Assembly: GCA_023271515.1 (NCBI GenBank)
Contig: JALPXQ010000068.1
Location: 1-6,571 of the forward strand
Length of the DNA stretch: 6,571 nt
Source: Dehalococcoidia bacterium
GTDB lineage: Bacteria; Chloroflexota; Dehalococcoidia; SZUA-161; SpSt-899
Direction of reading: 5' to 3'
This document shows, in pieces, positions 6,442 through 6,571 of this stretch. Made by a program: the position numbers and the translations under genes. Positions within the stretch are counted from its first letter, which is position 1. The number at the start of each line of letters is the position of its first letter. The notes below the pieces were generated by a model that was not told where the DNA came from, ran no database searches, and saw nothing but the letters and a program-made list of their open reading frames with translations.

Positions 6442-6486
6442 TTCTTGTTCTCTTCAAATCCCCATCATTATAACTGTTGGCTATGG

Positions 6487-6571
6487 CAGATAACGTTTTC
6501 GGTGTTTATGAAGTGCGAGCGCAAGCAAGCATTTGGGTGAGCACAGCGAAACACAAACACCGTGTTATCTG
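6487..6571. repeat. 85-base imperfect inverted repeat, attC-like in layout
   Basis: The outer arms CAGATAAC (6487-6494) and GTTATCTG (6564-6571) are perfect complements. Inside them, CGGTGTTT (6500-6507) pairs with AAACACCG (6555-6562), and this inner stem extends two more pairs after one mismatch. The two stem blocks are separated by five unpaired bases (GTTTT) on the left and one (T) on the right. The centre (6511-6551) is mostly unpaired, with GTGC/GCAC able to pair. Two short stem blocks, unequal spacers, AAC and GTT in the outer arms and a variable centre are the general plan of an integron attC site. However, the outer box does not fit the RYYYAAC/GTTRRRY consensus and no integrase is in view. 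The arm stops exactly at the window edge and may continue beyond it. Confidence 0.55.

Larger units (their letters stand above)
6209..6571. other. non-coding stretch at the right edge
   Basis: About 360 bases without a convincing gene. The only long open frame (plus strand, 6214-6540) has no ribosome binding site, no recognisable motif and a Cys/His/Phe-rich translation, and it runs through two inverted repeats. What can be pointed to is a nested hairpin at 6292-6331, a possible 14-codon gene remnant on the minus strand at 6441-6397, and an inverted repeat at 6487-6571. Confidence 0.6.

Noticed and set aside
6214..6540. 108-codon open frame on the plus strand
   Set aside because: No ribosome binding site at the ATG, an implausible Cys/His/Phe/Trp-rich composition with no motif, and the frame crosses two inverted repeats. 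I keep a small reservation because its stop falls inside the attC-like repeat, as cassette genes sometimes do.
1..6571. A new multi-gene defence, secretion or metabolic system
   Set aside because: The complete genes are recognisable housekeeping or transport families with no shared pathway. No CRISPR array, toxin-antitoxin pair, phage gene or transposase was seen.

Overview
The window looks like a stretch of chromosome from a free-living, probably anaerobic bacterium. By eye the base composition is moderately GC-rich, and GTG and TTG start codons are used. My best guess is Chloroflexota of the Dehalococcoidia type. It rests on the overall look of the proteins (short ThiC without an N-terminal extension, secreted 'DIYGYDL' repeat protein) and is weak, because no rRNA or marker gene is present.

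Layout. Five genes run left to right from 52 to 5305: (1) a HhH-GPD DNA glycosylase of the endonuclease III superfamily with an iron-sulfur cluster motif; (2) a short-form ThiC; (3) a small exported, probably lipid-anchored protein of about 42-residue beta-propeller-type repeats; (4) a two-domain CinA; (5) a 12-helix MFS transporter. Genes 2 to 4 are closely spaced (gap of 51-63 bases, then 1 base), and the MFS gene follows 56 bases later. Two genes on the minus strand come in from the right: a metallo-beta-lactamase-fold gene that has lost most of its middle, followed 12 bases later by a CoA-type Nudix hydrolase. The Nudix gene overlaps the MFS gene tail to tail by 22 bases. The last ~390 bases hold no convincing gene, but contain a promoter for the minus-strand pair, a nested hairpin, a possible tiny gene remnant and an 85-base imperfect inverted repeat that runs into the window edge.

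How the genes work together. They do not form one pathway. ThiC supplies the thiamine pyrimidine (or, in paralogues, a cobamide base). CinA and the Nudix enzyme clean up or salvage nucleotide cofactors. The glycosylase repairs DNA. The transporter and the repeat protein act at the cell envelope. I do not see a new multi-gene system. The points most worth a second look are the internally deleted metallo-hydrolase, the attC-like inverted repeat at the right edge, the C-X2-C-X3-C cluster motif of ThiC, and the propeller protein with fewer than four full repeats.
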